A stretch of 55,223 nucleotides of DNA, from positions 1 to 55,223 of the forward strand of contig JANYCG010000167.1 in the NCBI GenBank assembly GCA_025360385.1. The letters are read 5' to 3'. The DNA comes from Burkholderiales bacterium (GTDB taxonomy: Bacteria; Pseudomonadota; Gammaproteobacteria; Burkholderiales; Burkholderiaceae_C). The notes below the pieces were generated by a model. It worked only from the letters and a program-made list of their open reading frames with translations, was not told where the DNA came from and did no database searches. Both the position numbers and the translations under genes were made by a program. Below, one piece after another: positions 33,604 to 42,715 of this stretch (positions within the stretch are counted from its first letter, which is position 1; each line of letters begins with the position of its first letter).

Positions 33604-34959
33604 ATGTCCAGAACGTTTTTCGGCACCGATGGAATTCGCGGCAAAGTCGGCGTCATGCCGATCACACCTGATTTTGTGCTGCGCCTGGCCCATGCGGTCG
33701 GGCGCGTGCTCAAGCGGACTGAGGCTCGGCCTACCGTCCTGATTGGCAAAGACACCCGGATATCAGGCTATATGCTGGAGAGTGCGCTGGAGTCCGGCTT
33801 CAATTCGGCGGGTGTCGATGTGGTGTTGCTGGGGCCAATCCCGACGCCGGCCGTGGCCTATCTCACGCGGGCCCAGCGCGCGTCCCTGGGCGTGGTGATC
33901 AGTGCCAGCCACAACCCCTTTGAAGACAATGGCATCAAATTTTTCAGCGCCCAGGGCACCAAATTGCCCGATGCCTGGGAGATCGACGTCGAAGCGGCGA
34001 TGCAGGAGCCGCCCACCTGGGCTGAATCTGCGGCTTTGGGCAAAACGCGCCGGCTTGACGATGCAGCAGGGCGCTACATCGAGTTTTGCAAAAGCACGTT
34101 TGCCAATGACTTGACGCTCAAAGGCCTCAAAATTGTGGTCGATGGCGCGCACGGCGCGGCCTACCAGGTGGCACCCAAGGTGTTTCATGAACTGGGGGCG
34201 GAGGTGATTGCCATTGGCTGTGCGCCCGACGGCTTGAACATCAACCTGGACGTCGGTGCCACGCATCCTGAAGCGCTGGTGGCGGCCGTCAAAGCCCACC
34301 ATGCCGACTATGGCATCGCGATGGATGGCGATGCCGACCGCCTACAGCTGGTGGACGCCTGCGGGCGCCTGTTCAATGGCGACGAAATTCTTTACCTGAT
34401 GGTTAAGGAGCGGCTCCTGCGCGGCGGGCAAATCCGCTCCAAGCGCGCCAGCGAAGCGGTGCAGGGTGTGGTTGGCACCCTGATGACCAACATGGCCGTT
34501 GAACTGGCGCTCAAGGCCGAGAACGTTGAGTTGGTGCGGGCAAAAGTGGGTGACCGTTATGTGCTCGAAGAACTTGAAGCCCGTGGCTGGCTGCTGGGGG
34601 GTGAAGGTTCTGGCCACCTGCTGGCGCTGGACAAACACACCACGGGCGACGGCATTGTCTCGGCCTTGCAGGTTTTGCAGGCCTGTATCCGCAGCCGACA
34701 AAGCCTGGCGCAATTGCTGCACGGCGTGACACTGTTCCCGCAAGTGCTGATCAACGTGCGGGTTCAACCCGGGCAAGACTGGCGCATCAACAGCGCCCTG
34801 GCCGACGCCACCAAAGCGGTTGAAGCAGAACTTGGCGAGACGGGCCGTGTCCTGATCCGCGCCAGCGGCACCGAGCCGCTGGTTCGGGTGATGGTCGAAA
34901 CGCAGGACCTTGCCCAGGCGCAGCGTTGTGCCCAGCGCCTTGCGGACTGCCTGGCCTGA
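33604..34959 (+). CDS. glmM: Phosphoglucosamine mutase
   Basis: Interconverts glucosamine 6-phosphate and glucosamine 1-phosphate, feeding UDP-GlcNAc for peptidoglycan and lipid A. 451 aa, alpha-D-phosphohexomutase fold. The phosphorylated Ser102 is in [13 protein letters not shown], the metal loop DGDADR and the C-terminal phosphate site [12 protein letters not shown]. The ATG at 33604 begins the family-typical [13 protein letters not shown]. Confidence 0.96.
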   Translation: MSRTFFGTDGIRGKVGVMPITPDFVLRLAHAVGRVLKRTEARPTVLIGKDTRISGYMLESALESGFNSAGVDVVLLGPIPTPAVAYLTRAQRASLGVVISASHNPFEDNGIKFFSAQGTKLPDAWEIDVEAAMQEPPTWAESAALGKTRRLDDAAGRYIEFCKSTFANDLTLKGLKIVVDGAHGAAYQVAPKVFHELGAEVIAIGCAPDGLNINLDVGATHPEALVAAVKAHHADYGIAMDGDADRLQLVDACGRLFNGDEILYLMVKERLLRGGQIRSKRASEAVQGVVGTLMTNMAVELALKAENVELVRAKVGDRYVLEELEARGWLLGGEGSGHLLALDKHTTGDGIVSALQVLQACIRSRQSLAQLLHGVTLFPQVLINVRVQPGQDWRINSALADATKAVEAELGETGRVLIRASGTEPLVRVMVETQDLAQAQRCAQRLADCLA

Positions 34960-34977
34960 ATCACGGCCTTGACCTCA

Positions 34978-35499
34978 ATGAGCATGACCATAACGTCGGT
35001 TGACACGCTTCAAAGCGGCCTGCGGGTCTGCCAGGCCAACTACGCCGATGCAAGCCACGCGCGGGCGTTGTCGCACCTGCTGAACCTGTATGCGCAGGAC
35101 GTGATGGGCGGCGGCCACGCTTTGAGCCAGTTTGCGTTGGACAATTTGGCCCCTGAACTGGCCCGGCGCCCGCAGGCCTTCAGTGTTCTGGCGTTTGTGC
35201 AAGGGGAGGCGGCCGGCTTGGTCAATTGCATGGAGGGGTTTTCCACGTTTGCGTGTAAACCCCTCGTCAATGTGCATGACCTGGCGGTGCATCCCAAATT
35301 CAGGCGGCGTGGCATTGCCCGTCAAATGATGGGCCTGGCCGAGCGGATTGCGCTAAGCCGTGGTGCGTGCAAGCTGACGCTGGAGGTGTTGCAAGGCAAT
35401 GCAAGCGCCATCCAGCTGTACCGGGAGATCGGGTTTTTAAATTACCAGCTTGACCCGGCCATGGGCCAGGCCGTGTTTTTGCAAAAGTTGCTTGAATGA
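34978..35499 (+). CDS. GNAT-family N-acetyltransferase
   Basis: 173-aa acetyl-CoA-dependent acetyltransferase; substrate unknown. The GNAT fold is seen from VHDLAVHPKFRRRGIARQMM, containing the acetyl-CoA pyrophosphate loop RRRGIA, to LEVLQGNASAIQLYREIGF. ATG codons at 34978 and 34984 and a TTG at 34969 are possible starts; none has a clear RBS. The stop overlaps the MFS transporter start (ATGA), so the two are cotranscribed. Confidence 0.8.
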   Translation: MSMTITSVDTLQSGLRVCQANYADASHARALSHLLNLYAQDVMGGGHALSQFALDNLAPELARRPQAFSVLAFVQGEAAGLVNCMEGFSTFACKPLVNVHDLAVHPKFRRRGIARQMMGLAERIALSRGACKLTLEVLQGNASAIQLYREIGFLNYQLDPAMGQAVFLQKLLE

Positions 35500-37109
35500 G
35501 CGAGTCCAAGCCCGCTTCCCCGACGCCAGCCGCTTCGTCCGCGTCGATCTGGCACACGCTTCGGCATAAACAGTTTCGGGCGTTGTGGGCCAGTGGCGGT
35601 GTTTATTTCATCGGCAACGCCATGCAAACCATGGCCGCCAGCTGGATGATGGTGCAAATCTCCGGCTCGGCGTTTTTGGTGGCGCTGGTGCAAACGGCAG
35701 TGTTTCTGCCGATGTTCATCCTCTCGCTGCCAGCGGGCGTGTGGGCCGACATCACAGACCGGCGCAAATTGATTCTGGCGGCCCTGATTGTGCAAACCGT
35801 CAACGGCATTTTGCTCACCGTGTTAATGCTGACCAAGGTGGGCGGCCCAGGTGTGTTGTTGTTCATGATCTTCGTCAGCGGCAGCTGCACCGCCTTGATG
35901 TCGCCCGCCTGGAACTCCACCATCATTGATTCCGTGCCGCGTGAAGAGTTGCCCCCTGCCATCAACATCGTCTCTATTGCGTACAACGCCGCACGCGCCT
36001 TGGGGCCAGCCCTGGCCGGCCTGGTGTTCACGCTATTTGGCGGTGCCTGGAATTTCGCCCTGGCCGTGGCCAGCACGGTCACCATGGCGCTGGCGATGCG
36101 GCGCAACCCGCCCATGGCCCACCCGCCGAGCCGCCTGCCGCCCGAGCGCCTGTGGGGTGGCATGGTCAGTGCGCTGCGTTTTGCGCGGCATTCTCAAACG
36201 GTGCTGGCCCAACTGGTGCGCACGGTGGCGTTCAGTGCAGCGGGTTGCGCCTTATGGGCGTTGTTGCCGGCCATTGGCAAACAGCAGCTTGAATTGGAGG
36301 CGGCGGGCTTTGGCCTTTTGATGGGGTGCCTGGGCGGCGGCGCGGTGGGCATCGGTTTTTTCATAGGCCGCTTGCGCAGCCGGTTTGGTTTGGAGCGGGT
36401 CGTCAAAACGGCCTGTGTGGCCTATGCGCTGATGATGCTGGTGGCCGCGTATTCAAGCTGGGACCCGCCGGTTTACGCGGCATTGGTCGTCGCGGGCGCA
36501 TCCTGGATGGCGGCCATGTCCACCTTCAATACCGCCACGCAGACCAGCGTGCCGCCCTGGGTGCGGGCCCGCGCGGTGGCCATGCACACGGTCAGCGCTC
36601 TGGGGTCTTTTGCCATCGGCTCGGCCTTTTGGGGTGCCCTGGCAGATCTGGCAAGTTTGCCGTCGGCCCTGGGTTTGGCTGCGTTGGCGATGTTGGCAGG
36701 CTTGCTGTTGGCAAAGCCGTTTCCCTTGCGCATGGGTGAGGCGCAGGAGGTGACGCAAGCCAACGCCTGGCAAGAGTTGTTCATCACCCATGAACCCTCG
36801 CCCGAAAAAGGCCCCATCGCGGTCGAAACCATTTACCGCATTGAAGAGCACGATGCCAAGGCGTTTCTGGATGCCATCAGTGAATTGCGCGCTGTGCGCC
36901 GCCGCGACGGCGCGACCCTGTGGCGCGTCTACAGCGACCTGGCCAACGCCAACCGGTTTGTCGAACGCTTCATGGTCACCTCATGGGCCGACTACCTGCA
37001 CCAGCGCTCTCGTTTGACATTGGCCGACCAAGAGCTTGAAGCCAGGGTGCGGGCCTTCCAACTCGAAGGCGTTCCAGTCGTCATGCAGCACTTTTTGGCC
37101 GAGAGTTGA
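35496..37109 (+). CDS. MFS_3-family exporter with C-terminal soluble domain
   Basis: 537-aa major facilitator of the MFS_3 type, the family of enterobactin exporter EntS. Ten to twelve hydrophobic segments lie in residues 20-415, with MFS signature-like DITDRRKLILAAL after helix 2. A soluble C-terminal region (about 425-537: EKGPIAVETIYRIEEHDAKA and on, with RRRDGATLWRVYSD and RFMVTSWADYLHQ) looks like an antibiotic-biosynthesis-monooxygenase-type ferredoxin-like domain. This fusion is known in the family; its role is unclear. Substrate unknown. Confidence 0.8.
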   Translation: MSESKPASPTPAASSASIWHTLRHKQFRALWASGGVYFIGNAMQTMAASWMMVQISGSAFLVALVQTAVFLPMFILSLPAGVWADITDRRKLILAALIVQTVNGILLTVLMLTKVGGPGVLLFMIFVSGSCTALMSPAWNSTIIDSVPREELPPAINIVSIAYNAARALGPALAGLVFTLFGGAWNFALAVASTVTMALAMRRNPPMAHPPSRLPPERLWGGMVSALRFARHSQTVLAQLVRTVAFSAAGCALWALLPAIGKQQLELEAAGFGLLMGCLGGGAVGIGFFIGRLRSRFGLERVVKTACVAYALMMLVAAYSSWDPPVYAALVVAGASWMAAMSTFNTATQTSVPPWVRARAVAMHTVSALGSFAIGSAFWGALADLASLPSALGLAALAMLAGLLLAKPFPLRMGEAQEVTQANAWQELFITHEPSPEKGPIAVETIYRIEEHDAKAFLDAISELRAVRRRDGATLWRVYSDLANANRFVERFMVTSWADYLHQRSRLTLADQELEARVRAFQLEGVPVVMQHFLAES

Positions 37110-37116
37110 GGAGAAA

Positions 37117-37171
37117 TAGCCGATATGTTCCCGTGAATAGGGCATAGTTTGCTATTTTATTTGAAGCATTC
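37117..37171 (+). repeat. Dispersed repeat copy H (intergenic)
   Basis: GCCGATATGTTCCCGTGAAT, then AGGGCATAGTTTGCTATTTT and ATTTGAAGCATTC. It lies just after the MFS transporter stop, in the 143-bp gap before the convergent gloB. Confidence 0.85.
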
Positions 37172-37252
37172 GATAATTTTCAAGTGAATGGGCCGAACCC
37201 TTGCGCCATTCGGGCCAGGCCGTGCGTCAAAGTCCGCAGGCGCAGGGCAAGG

Positions 37253-38044
37253 CTACCAGCTGTTGCGCAACTCCCGCAGTTTCATGAACACCGTTTTCGC
37301 GTCCGGTTGCTTCGGCAAGTCGGAAAATTTTTCGCGAAGCTGGTCGATGATCAGGGCGTTGTCCAGCCGAAAGAACGTGTTGAACAGTTTCTCCTGCGCC
37401 AGCGTCGTCACGACCGCGCTAGCGGCATCGTGCCCTGTTACTGATGGCAACAGCGCTGCCGCCGCCACATTGTCTGGCTCGCGCGCCAGGGTGAACTTCA
37501 AATTGTTTTCAATGTAGTCATGGCCGGGGTAGACCCGCGTGTTGTCGGGCAGTTTGGCCAATTGCTCAGAAAACGTGGCGTACATGGCGTGTACGTCGCC
37601 GCCGTTGTGGACATTGCCGGCCCCGGCATTGAACAAGGTGTCACCGGAGAACAGCGCGGGCTGCTCGGTGTGGGCGAACAGGCAGATGTGGCACAACGTG
37701 TGGCCGGGCGTGTCCAGGCATTCGAGTTCGACGGTTTTGCCAACCCTGATCACGTCGCCCGCCATCACGCCACGATCCATGCCCGCAATTTTGCCGCCTG
37801 CCTTGTGGTGCGCAATGACCTTGGCCCCGGTGGCTGCCACGACCGCCGCATTGCCGCCGGTGTGGTCGTGGTGTTCATGCGTGTTGAGAATTTGCGTGAT
37901 CTGCCAGCCTTTGACACGGGCTGTGTTCAGGGTTTTTTCAGAGTCCAGCGGGTCGATCGCCAAAGCTTCTCCGGTCTCGGGGCAAGCAATCAGGTAGTTG
38001 AAATTACGGTAGGCGTTGGCGGTCCAGATGCGTTCGACGATCAT
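37253..38044 (-). CDS. gloB: Hydroxyacylglutathione hydrolase (glyoxalase II)
   Basis: Hydrolyses S-D-lactoylglutathione to D-lactate and glutathione, completing methylglyoxal detoxification. 263 aa, metallo-beta-lactamase fold: binuclear metal site THEHHDH at residues 55-61, then TPGHT, SGDTLFNAG and a YPGHDY motif, followed by the glyoxalase II C-terminal domain. The ATG at 38044 begins the natural N-terminus (IVERIWTANAYRNFNYLI). An open frame extends upstream through tandem repeats and is not believed to be translated. Confidence 0.92.
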   Translation of the reverse strand: MIVERIWTANAYRNFNYLIACPETGEALAIDPLDSEKTLNTARVKGWQITQILNTHEHHDHTGGNAAVVAATGAKVIAHHKAGGKIAGMDRGVMAGDVIRVGKTVELECLDTPGHTLCHICLFAHTEQPALFSGDTLFNAGAGNVHNGGDVHAMYATFSEQLAKLPDNTRVYPGHDYIENNLKFTLAREPDNVAAAALLPSVTGHDAASAVVTTLAQEKLFNTFFRLDNALIIDQLREKFSDLPKQPDAKTVFMKLRELRNSW

Positions 38045-38076
38045 GATGTGCAGCTTGCAATAATGTAAAAGGACTT

Positions 38077-38124
38077 GTGAAGGGATGTGTGAAGGGACGT
38101 GTGAATGCAATTGTGAAAACAATC
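38077..38124 (-). repeat. 12-bp tandem repeat upstream of gloB
   Basis: Four 12-bp units beginning GTGAA on the plus strand: GTGAAGGGATGT, GTGAAGGGACGT, GTGAATGCAATT, GTGAAAACAATC. The first two are near-identical, the last two decayed. They lie in the 293-bp gap between gloB and the divergent TonB receptor gene. The rest of that gap holds nothing I can identify: no Fur box or cobalamin riboswitch. Confidence 0.7.
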
Positions 38125-38337
38125 CTCACGGCAGTCCGGTTTGTCAGGGCACCTGCCATTGCACTGGGGAGATTTTCGCACCGGTCAGCGTCATTTGCGC
38201 ACTGGCTTGCGAGCGGGCCTATTTTTCGCTGTCGAGACGATATTCTCAATATGTCACAGGTGAAAACCCTCGCCTCAAATTTATCGGCGGGGCCGTGTGT
38301 TTGAATGCGAAAAATCATTTGAGTAAGACACGCCCCC

Positions 38338-40512
38338 ATGAAAAATATCGTGACCCAAGTCGCTCCCAAGGCCTTGGCGGACAGGCAAATCAAGACCGCG
38401 ATCGCGCTGGCCGTGGCGGGCCTGGCCACTTGCGCGGTCAGCGCGCAAACCCTCCAGGATGTCGTGGTGTCGGCGTCACGGGCTGCGCAAAAAAGCTTTG
38501 ATGCGCCGGCCGCCGTTCAGTTGATTGACCGCGACACGATAGAAAACGCCGGGCCGCAGGTGAACCTGTCCGAGTCGCTGAACCGCGTGCCGGGGCTGAC
38601 CATCTTGAACCGGCAAAATTACGCGCAGGACTTGCAGTTGTCGATCCGCGGCTTTGGCGCGCGCTCGGCATTTGGCATTCGCGGCATTCGCCTGTTGGTG
38701 GACGGCATCCCGGCCACCACGCCCGACGGACAAGGCCAGGGCTCGTCGATCAGCCTGACATCCACGGACCGCATCGAGGTGTTGCGTGGCCCTTTGGCTT
38801 TGTTGTACGGCAATTCATCGGGCGGCGTGGTTCAGGCCTTCACGCGGGATGCACCGCCCGAGCCTGAGTTTGATGCCCAATACTTCACCGGGTCTTATGG
38901 CCTGCGCCGCTCAGACTGGCAATATGCCGGCACATTGGGGGCCGACAAAGACGGCAAAGGCGGCGTGGGGCTGGTGGCCGATTACAGCGCCTTCAGCACC
39001 GATGGTTTCCGCGACAACAGCCGCACCGAGCGCAAACAGTTCAACGGCAAATTGAGCTTTGGCCCGAGCGAGAAAACCCGTGTCAACTTGGTGTTCAACC
39101 AGTTCGACATGCCGCTTGCGCAAGACCCGCTGGGTCTGACGGCGGCGCAGCTGGCCGCCATTCCAAGCCAGGCGGGCACCAACGCCATTGCCCGTAGCGT
39201 GCGCAAAATTGTGCTGCAAAACCAGTTCGGCGGCTCGCTGCTGCACATGATCGATGCCGACAGTTCGGTGACTGCCCGGGCCTATTACGGCACCCGCGAC
39301 AACACCCAGTTCCAGGTTGGCGGCAACACGATTCCAGTCGCGCCGACGCTCAACGGTGCCTGGGTGGGATTGAACCGTGCGTATTACGGCATCGGCTTGC
39401 AATACAACGCCGAATCCAAGCTGGCCGGAACACCCGTGAAATGGGCCGCCGGTTATGAGTTTGACCGCTCCCGCGAAACCCGGCAGGCCGGTGGCGCGGC
39501 GGGTGGGCAGAAAACTGCCACGCTGCTGCGCAATGAAGACAACCAGGCTGAAAACAGCGACTTGTTTGCCCAAGGCACTTTCTTAGTGTCTGAAAAAATA
39601 TCCCTGATCGCTGGCCTGCGGTCCAGCACTGTGCGTTTGGGCAGCGATGACAACTTTTTGACCGATGGCGACGGTTCCGGCTCCAAAAGTTACCAGGCTA
39701 CCAGCCCCGTGCTGGGCATCACCTGGCATGCCAGCGACAGCTTGAACCTGTATGCCAACTACGGCAAAGGTTTTGAGAGCCCCACCCTGGCGGAAGTGGC
39801 CTACACCGGCAGCGTGGCACCCTTGACGCCAGCATTCAATACGGCCTTGAATGCCTCGCAAAGCCAGCACCTTGAGCTGGGTGCCAAGTGGCAGGCAAGT
39901 TCGCAATCGCGGCTGGACTTCACTGTCTACCAGATTGACACGAGCGATGAAATTGTCACCTTGCTCAGCAGTGGCGGCAATTCATCGTTCAAGAACGCGC
40001 CGGGCACGCGGCGCAGCGGTTGGGAGCTCTCAGGCAGCAGCTTGTTTTCGCCCAACTGGCGCGGCACGGTCTCGGCGTCGCAAATCGATGCGAGTTATTC
40101 GCAGGCGTTCACCAGCGGCACCACCCTTGTGGCGGCCGGCAACAAGCTTCCTGGCATTCCGCAAACATTTTTATTCTCTGAACTGGTGTGGACTGAGCAA
40201 GCCGCGAGCCTGACGCGCAAACGCGCGGCGCCGCAAGGCTTGCAGGCCGGGCTGGAATTCACCCAGGCGGGACGCCTGTTCGCCAATGACGGCAACACCG
40301 CCTCGGCCGATGGCTACGCCACGCTGAATGCCAAAGTAAGCAAGGGCTGGATGGTGGGTGCCGGCAGCCTGACCGTGTTTGCGCGGGTCGACAACCTGAC
40401 CGACGAGCGTTACGTCGGCTCGGTCATCGTCAACCAGGCCGCATCGCAGTTTTTTGAACCTGCGCCAGGGCGCAACTGGACCTTGGGTCTGAAGCTGGTG
40501 GTGCCGCTTTAA
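38338..40512 (+). CDS. TonB-dependent outer-membrane receptor, PqqU/YncD-like
   Basis: 724-aa TonB-dependent transporter: signal peptide (to about AVSAQ, residue 37), TonB box-like DVVVSAS, plug domain and 22-stranded barrel ending LGLKLVVPL. The plug block NLSESLNRVPGLTILNRQNY plus QDLQLSIRGFGARS and DGIPATTPDGQGQ, and the C-terminal DERYVGSVIVN, closely resemble E. coli YncD (PqqU), which takes up pyrroloquinoline quinone. PQQ uptake is therefore an inference. No PQQ synthesis gene or dehydrogenase is adjacent. Other substrates such as siderophores are possible. Confidence 0.8.
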   Translation: MKNIVTQVAPKALADRQIKTAIALAVAGLATCAVSAQTLQDVVVSASRAAQKSFDAPAAVQLIDRDTIENAGPQVNLSESLNRVPGLTILNRQNYAQDLQLSIRGFGARSAFGIRGIRLLVDGIPATTPDGQGQGSSISLTSTDRIEVLRGPLALLYGNSSGGVVQAFTRDAPPEPEFDAQYFTGSYGLRRSDWQYAGTLGADKDGKGGVGLVADYSAFSTDGFRDNSRTERKQFNGKLSFGPSEKTRVNLVFNQFDMPLAQDPLGLTAAQLAAIPSQAGTNAIARSVRKIVLQNQFGGSLLHMIDADSSVTARAYYGTRDNTQFQVGGNTIPVAPTLNGAWVGLNRAYYGIGLQYNAESKLAGTPVKWAAGYEFDRSRETRQAGGAAGGQKTATLLRNEDNQAENSDLFAQGTFLVSEKISLIAGLRSSTVRLGSDDNFLTDGDGSGSKSYQATSPVLGITWHASDSLNLYANYGKGFESPTLAEVAYTGSVAPLTPAFNTALNASQSQHLELGAKWQASSQSRLDFTVYQIDTSDEIVTLLSSGGNSSFKNAPGTRRSGWELSGSSLFSPNWRGTVSASQIDASYSQAFTSGTTLVAAGNKLPGIPQTFLFSELVWTEQAASLTRKRAAPQGLQAGLEFTQAGRLFANDGNTASADGYATLNAKVSKGWMVGAGSLTVFARVDNLTDERYVGSVIVNQAASQFFEPAPGRNWTLGLKLVVPL

Positions 40513-40610
40513 CGAGAACGCTTCATCATGAAAGCGTCAATATAAAAATTAAGCAGGCACAAGGAGTGGGTTGACGCACACCGCGCCAACCCAGGGCATG
40601 ACCTGAATGC

Positions 40611-41900
40611 TTAACCCGGAATGCGCACCGGCAAGTGTGTGATGCCACGCACAAAAGTGGACAAGGTGCGCTTGGGTTCACCCAGCACTTCGATGGTCTC
40701 GAAACGCTTCAAAATCTCTTCCCACAAAATCTTGATTTGCATCTCCGCCAGGCGGTTGCCCACGCAGCGGTGGATGCCAAACCCGAACGACAAATGCTGG
40801 CGCGGACGGGCCCGGTCAATGATGAAGTCATTGGGGCGGTCAATCGCCTCTTCATCGCGGTTGCCGGACAAGTACCACATGATGACCTTGTCGCCTTTTT
40901 TGATCTGCTTGCCACCCAGTTCGGCGTCCGCCAGCGCGGTGCGGCGCATCATGGGCAGTGGGGTTTGCCAGCGGATGATCTCGGGCACCATGCTGTCCAC
41001 CAGTTTGGGATTGGCCCGCAGTTTGGCCCACTCTTCAGGGTAGCGGCTCATGGCCAGCAGGCCGCCAGACATGGAGTTGCGGGTGGTGTCGTTGCCGCCG
41101 ACGATCAGCAGTATGAGGTTGCCCATGAACTCCCGCGGGCCCATGTCGCGCGTGGCGGGGTTGTGCGCCAGCATTGAAATCAGATCCGTTTTGGGCGGTG
41201 CGTTGACGCGTTCGTTCCACAATTTTGTGAAGTAGGCCAGCATCTTGCCCAGCTCCTGCATCCGCGCTTCCTGTGACTCAACAATTTTGTCCAGCTCTGG
41301 CACCGAGGTCGCCACGTCAGACCACCAGGTCAAAAGTTTGCGGTCCTCAAACGGGAAATCAAACAACGTGGCCAGCATCATCGTGGTCAGTTCGACGGAG
41401 ACTTTCTCGACCCAGTTGAACTCTTGATTGCGCGGCAGCGAGTCCAGAACTTTGCAGGTGCGTTCGCGGATGGAGGCTTCCATGTTGGCCAAGTTGCCCG
41501 GCGCCACAATGGGGCTGACGGTTTTGCGCTGCTCGTCGTGTTTGGGCTGGTCCATGGCGATGAACATCTGGAGGCGCTCGCCCATGGGGGCGTCAAAAAT
41601 GGCGATGCCGCCTTGCGACCAGTCGCTCGAATAAACGCCGTGGCTGGTGTCCACCTGCATGATGTCCTTGTATTTGGTGACGGACCAAAACCCGCCGTAG
41701 CGCTCGTTACGGGTGTAATGCACCGGGTCGTCGCGGCGCAGGCGCTCGAAGAAATGTTCAATCGTGTCGTTTTGAAACCAATAGGGGTTGCTGACGTCAA
41801 TCTCGTCGATCGGAAGGGAAAACGCCTCGGCGCGGCCGAAGTCGCGCTTGGGCATGAATATCTGCGTGTTGGCCTCGGTGGCGGTGATCAGCTCGGACAT
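40611..41900 (-). CDS. Cytochrome P450, CYP153 family (alkane/fatty acid terminal hydroxylase)
   Basis: 429-aa soluble class I P450. The heme-thiolate Cys379 is in SFGFGIHRCVGNRLAE, the oxygen-activating I helix is GGNDTTRNS (268-276) and the K-helix ExxR is Glu307-Arg310. Wording such as RKTVSPIVAP, LPRNQEFNWVEKVSVELTT and RARPRQHLSFGFGIHRC is characteristic of CYP153A enzymes, which hydroxylate the terminal carbon of medium-chain alkanes or fatty acids. Electrons probably come from the ferredoxin encoded 12 bp upstream; SD AAGGA lies in that gap. No ferredoxin reductase is present nearby. Confidence 0.9.
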   Translation of the reverse strand: MSELITATEANTQIFMPKRDFGRAEAFSLPIDEIDVSNPYWFQNDTIEHFFERLRRDDPVHYTRNERYGGFWSVTKYKDIMQVDTSHGVYSSDWSQGGIAIFDAPMGERLQMFIAMDQPKHDEQRKTVSPIVAPGNLANMEASIRERTCKVLDSLPRNQEFNWVEKVSVELTTMMLATLFDFPFEDRKLLTWWSDVATSVPELDKIVESQEARMQELGKMLAYFTKLWNERVNAPPKTDLISMLAHNPATRDMGPREFMGNLILLIVGGNDTTRNSMSGGLLAMSRYPEEWAKLRANPKLVDSMVPEIIRWQTPLPMMRRTALADAELGGKQIKKGDKVIMWYLSGNRDEEAIDRPNDFIIDRARPRQHLSFGFGIHRCVGNRLAEMQIKILWEEILKRFETIEVLGEPKRTLSTFVRGITHLPVRIPG

Positions 41901-41912
41901 GGCGATGTTCCT

Positions 41913-42233
41913 TCAATGTTGCCCGTTGGGCATGGTGACGACCAGGCCGTCCAGTGCGTCCGATACCTCAATCTGGCAGGCCAGCCGTGAGTTGGGTTTG
42001 GTTTCCGCCGCAAAGTCGAGCATGTCTTCTTCCATTTTTGACTGCTCCCCCAGCTTGCTTTGCCATTCGGGCGTGATGTACACGTGGCAGGTGGCGCAGG
42101 CACAACTTCCGCCGCAGTCGGCGTCAATGCCGGGCACGTTGTTGTCGATGGCGGCGCGCATGAGCGACAGGCCGTTGGTGGCAGGCACAGTGTGGGCGGT
42201 GCCGTCGAATTCAATGAAGGTAACTTGGGTCAT
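41913..42233 (-). CDS. 2Fe-2S ferredoxin (adrenodoxin type), P450 redox partner
   Basis: 106-aa ferredoxin. Cluster ligands Cys40, Cys46, Cys49 and Cys86 fit the vertebrate-type pattern C-x5-C-x2-C-x36-C (DADCGGSCACATCH, RLACQI). Encoded directly before the CYP153 gene in the same operon, it is the likely electron donor. The reductase that would reduce it from NAD(P)H is not in this window. Confidence 0.93.
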   Translation of the reverse strand: MTQVTFIEFDGTAHTVPATNGLSLMRAAIDNNVPGIDADCGGSCACATCHVYITPEWQSKLGEQSKMEEDMLDFAAETKPNSRLACQIEVSDALDGLVVTMPNGQH

Positions 42234-42310
42234 GCTTATTAAAAAGTAGAGCGTTATGCGCTTTGTTGGTGGGGATTTCGAGGGGTTTTATCGGAAAAAA
42301 AATAAGGATT

Positions 42311-42598
42311 TCACACACCTTGTGCCATGAAGACGTGCGAACGGGTGGCGCGGATCCGCAGGGCCAGTAGCGGCGCGTATTCCGGCGAGTCGTACCAGGC
42401 CTTGAGCTGTTCCAAGCTGGGAAACTCCAGCAGCACCGTGCGTTTGGGCAAATTGTTGCCTTCGAGCTGGACACTTGCGCCACCGCGCACCAAAAACTTG
42501 CCGCCATATTGTGCGATGGTGGCCGGAACCCCTTTGCGGTACTCGTCGTACAGGGCTGCGTCCAGCACTTCAATATCACCGATCAAATACGCTGCCAT
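42311..42598 (-). CDS. DUF1330 protein
   Basis: 95-aa protein of the DUF1330 family (dimeric alpha/beta ferredoxin-like barrel), function unknown. Family features: DAALYDEYRKGVPATIAQYG, GKFLVRGG and the C-terminal EFPSLEQLKAWYDSPEYAPL. The ATG is preceded by GGAGAAA. It lies 77 bp upstream of the ferredoxin in the same orientation, so it may be the first gene of the P450 operon; a part in that pathway is only suggested by position. Confidence 0.85.
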   Translation of the reverse strand: MAAYLIGDIEVLDAALYDEYRKGVPATIAQYGGKFLVRGGASVQLEGNNLPKRTVLLEFPSLEQLKAWYDSPEYAPLLALRIRATRSHVFMAQGV

Positions 42599-42715
42599 AT
42601 CAATTTCTCCGGTTGTGTGGAAAAAACATTGTAAGGATTTGATGCTGCTTTTGGATGGAACCTGAGCGACGCCGGACTGAACAATGGCAGCGCCACGCAG
42701 GCCGGTTCAAAGGCG

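Noticed and set aside
38045-38337. Possible cobalamin riboswitch or Fur box before the TonB receptor
   Set aside because: No B12-box or Fur-type inverted repeat could be found in the gap.
38085-38501. Cys-rich open frame upstream of and overlapping the TonB receptor gene
   Set aside because: Its Cys-rich start comes from the GTGAA tandem repeats and surrounding sequence, and it then runs out of frame through the receptor gene.
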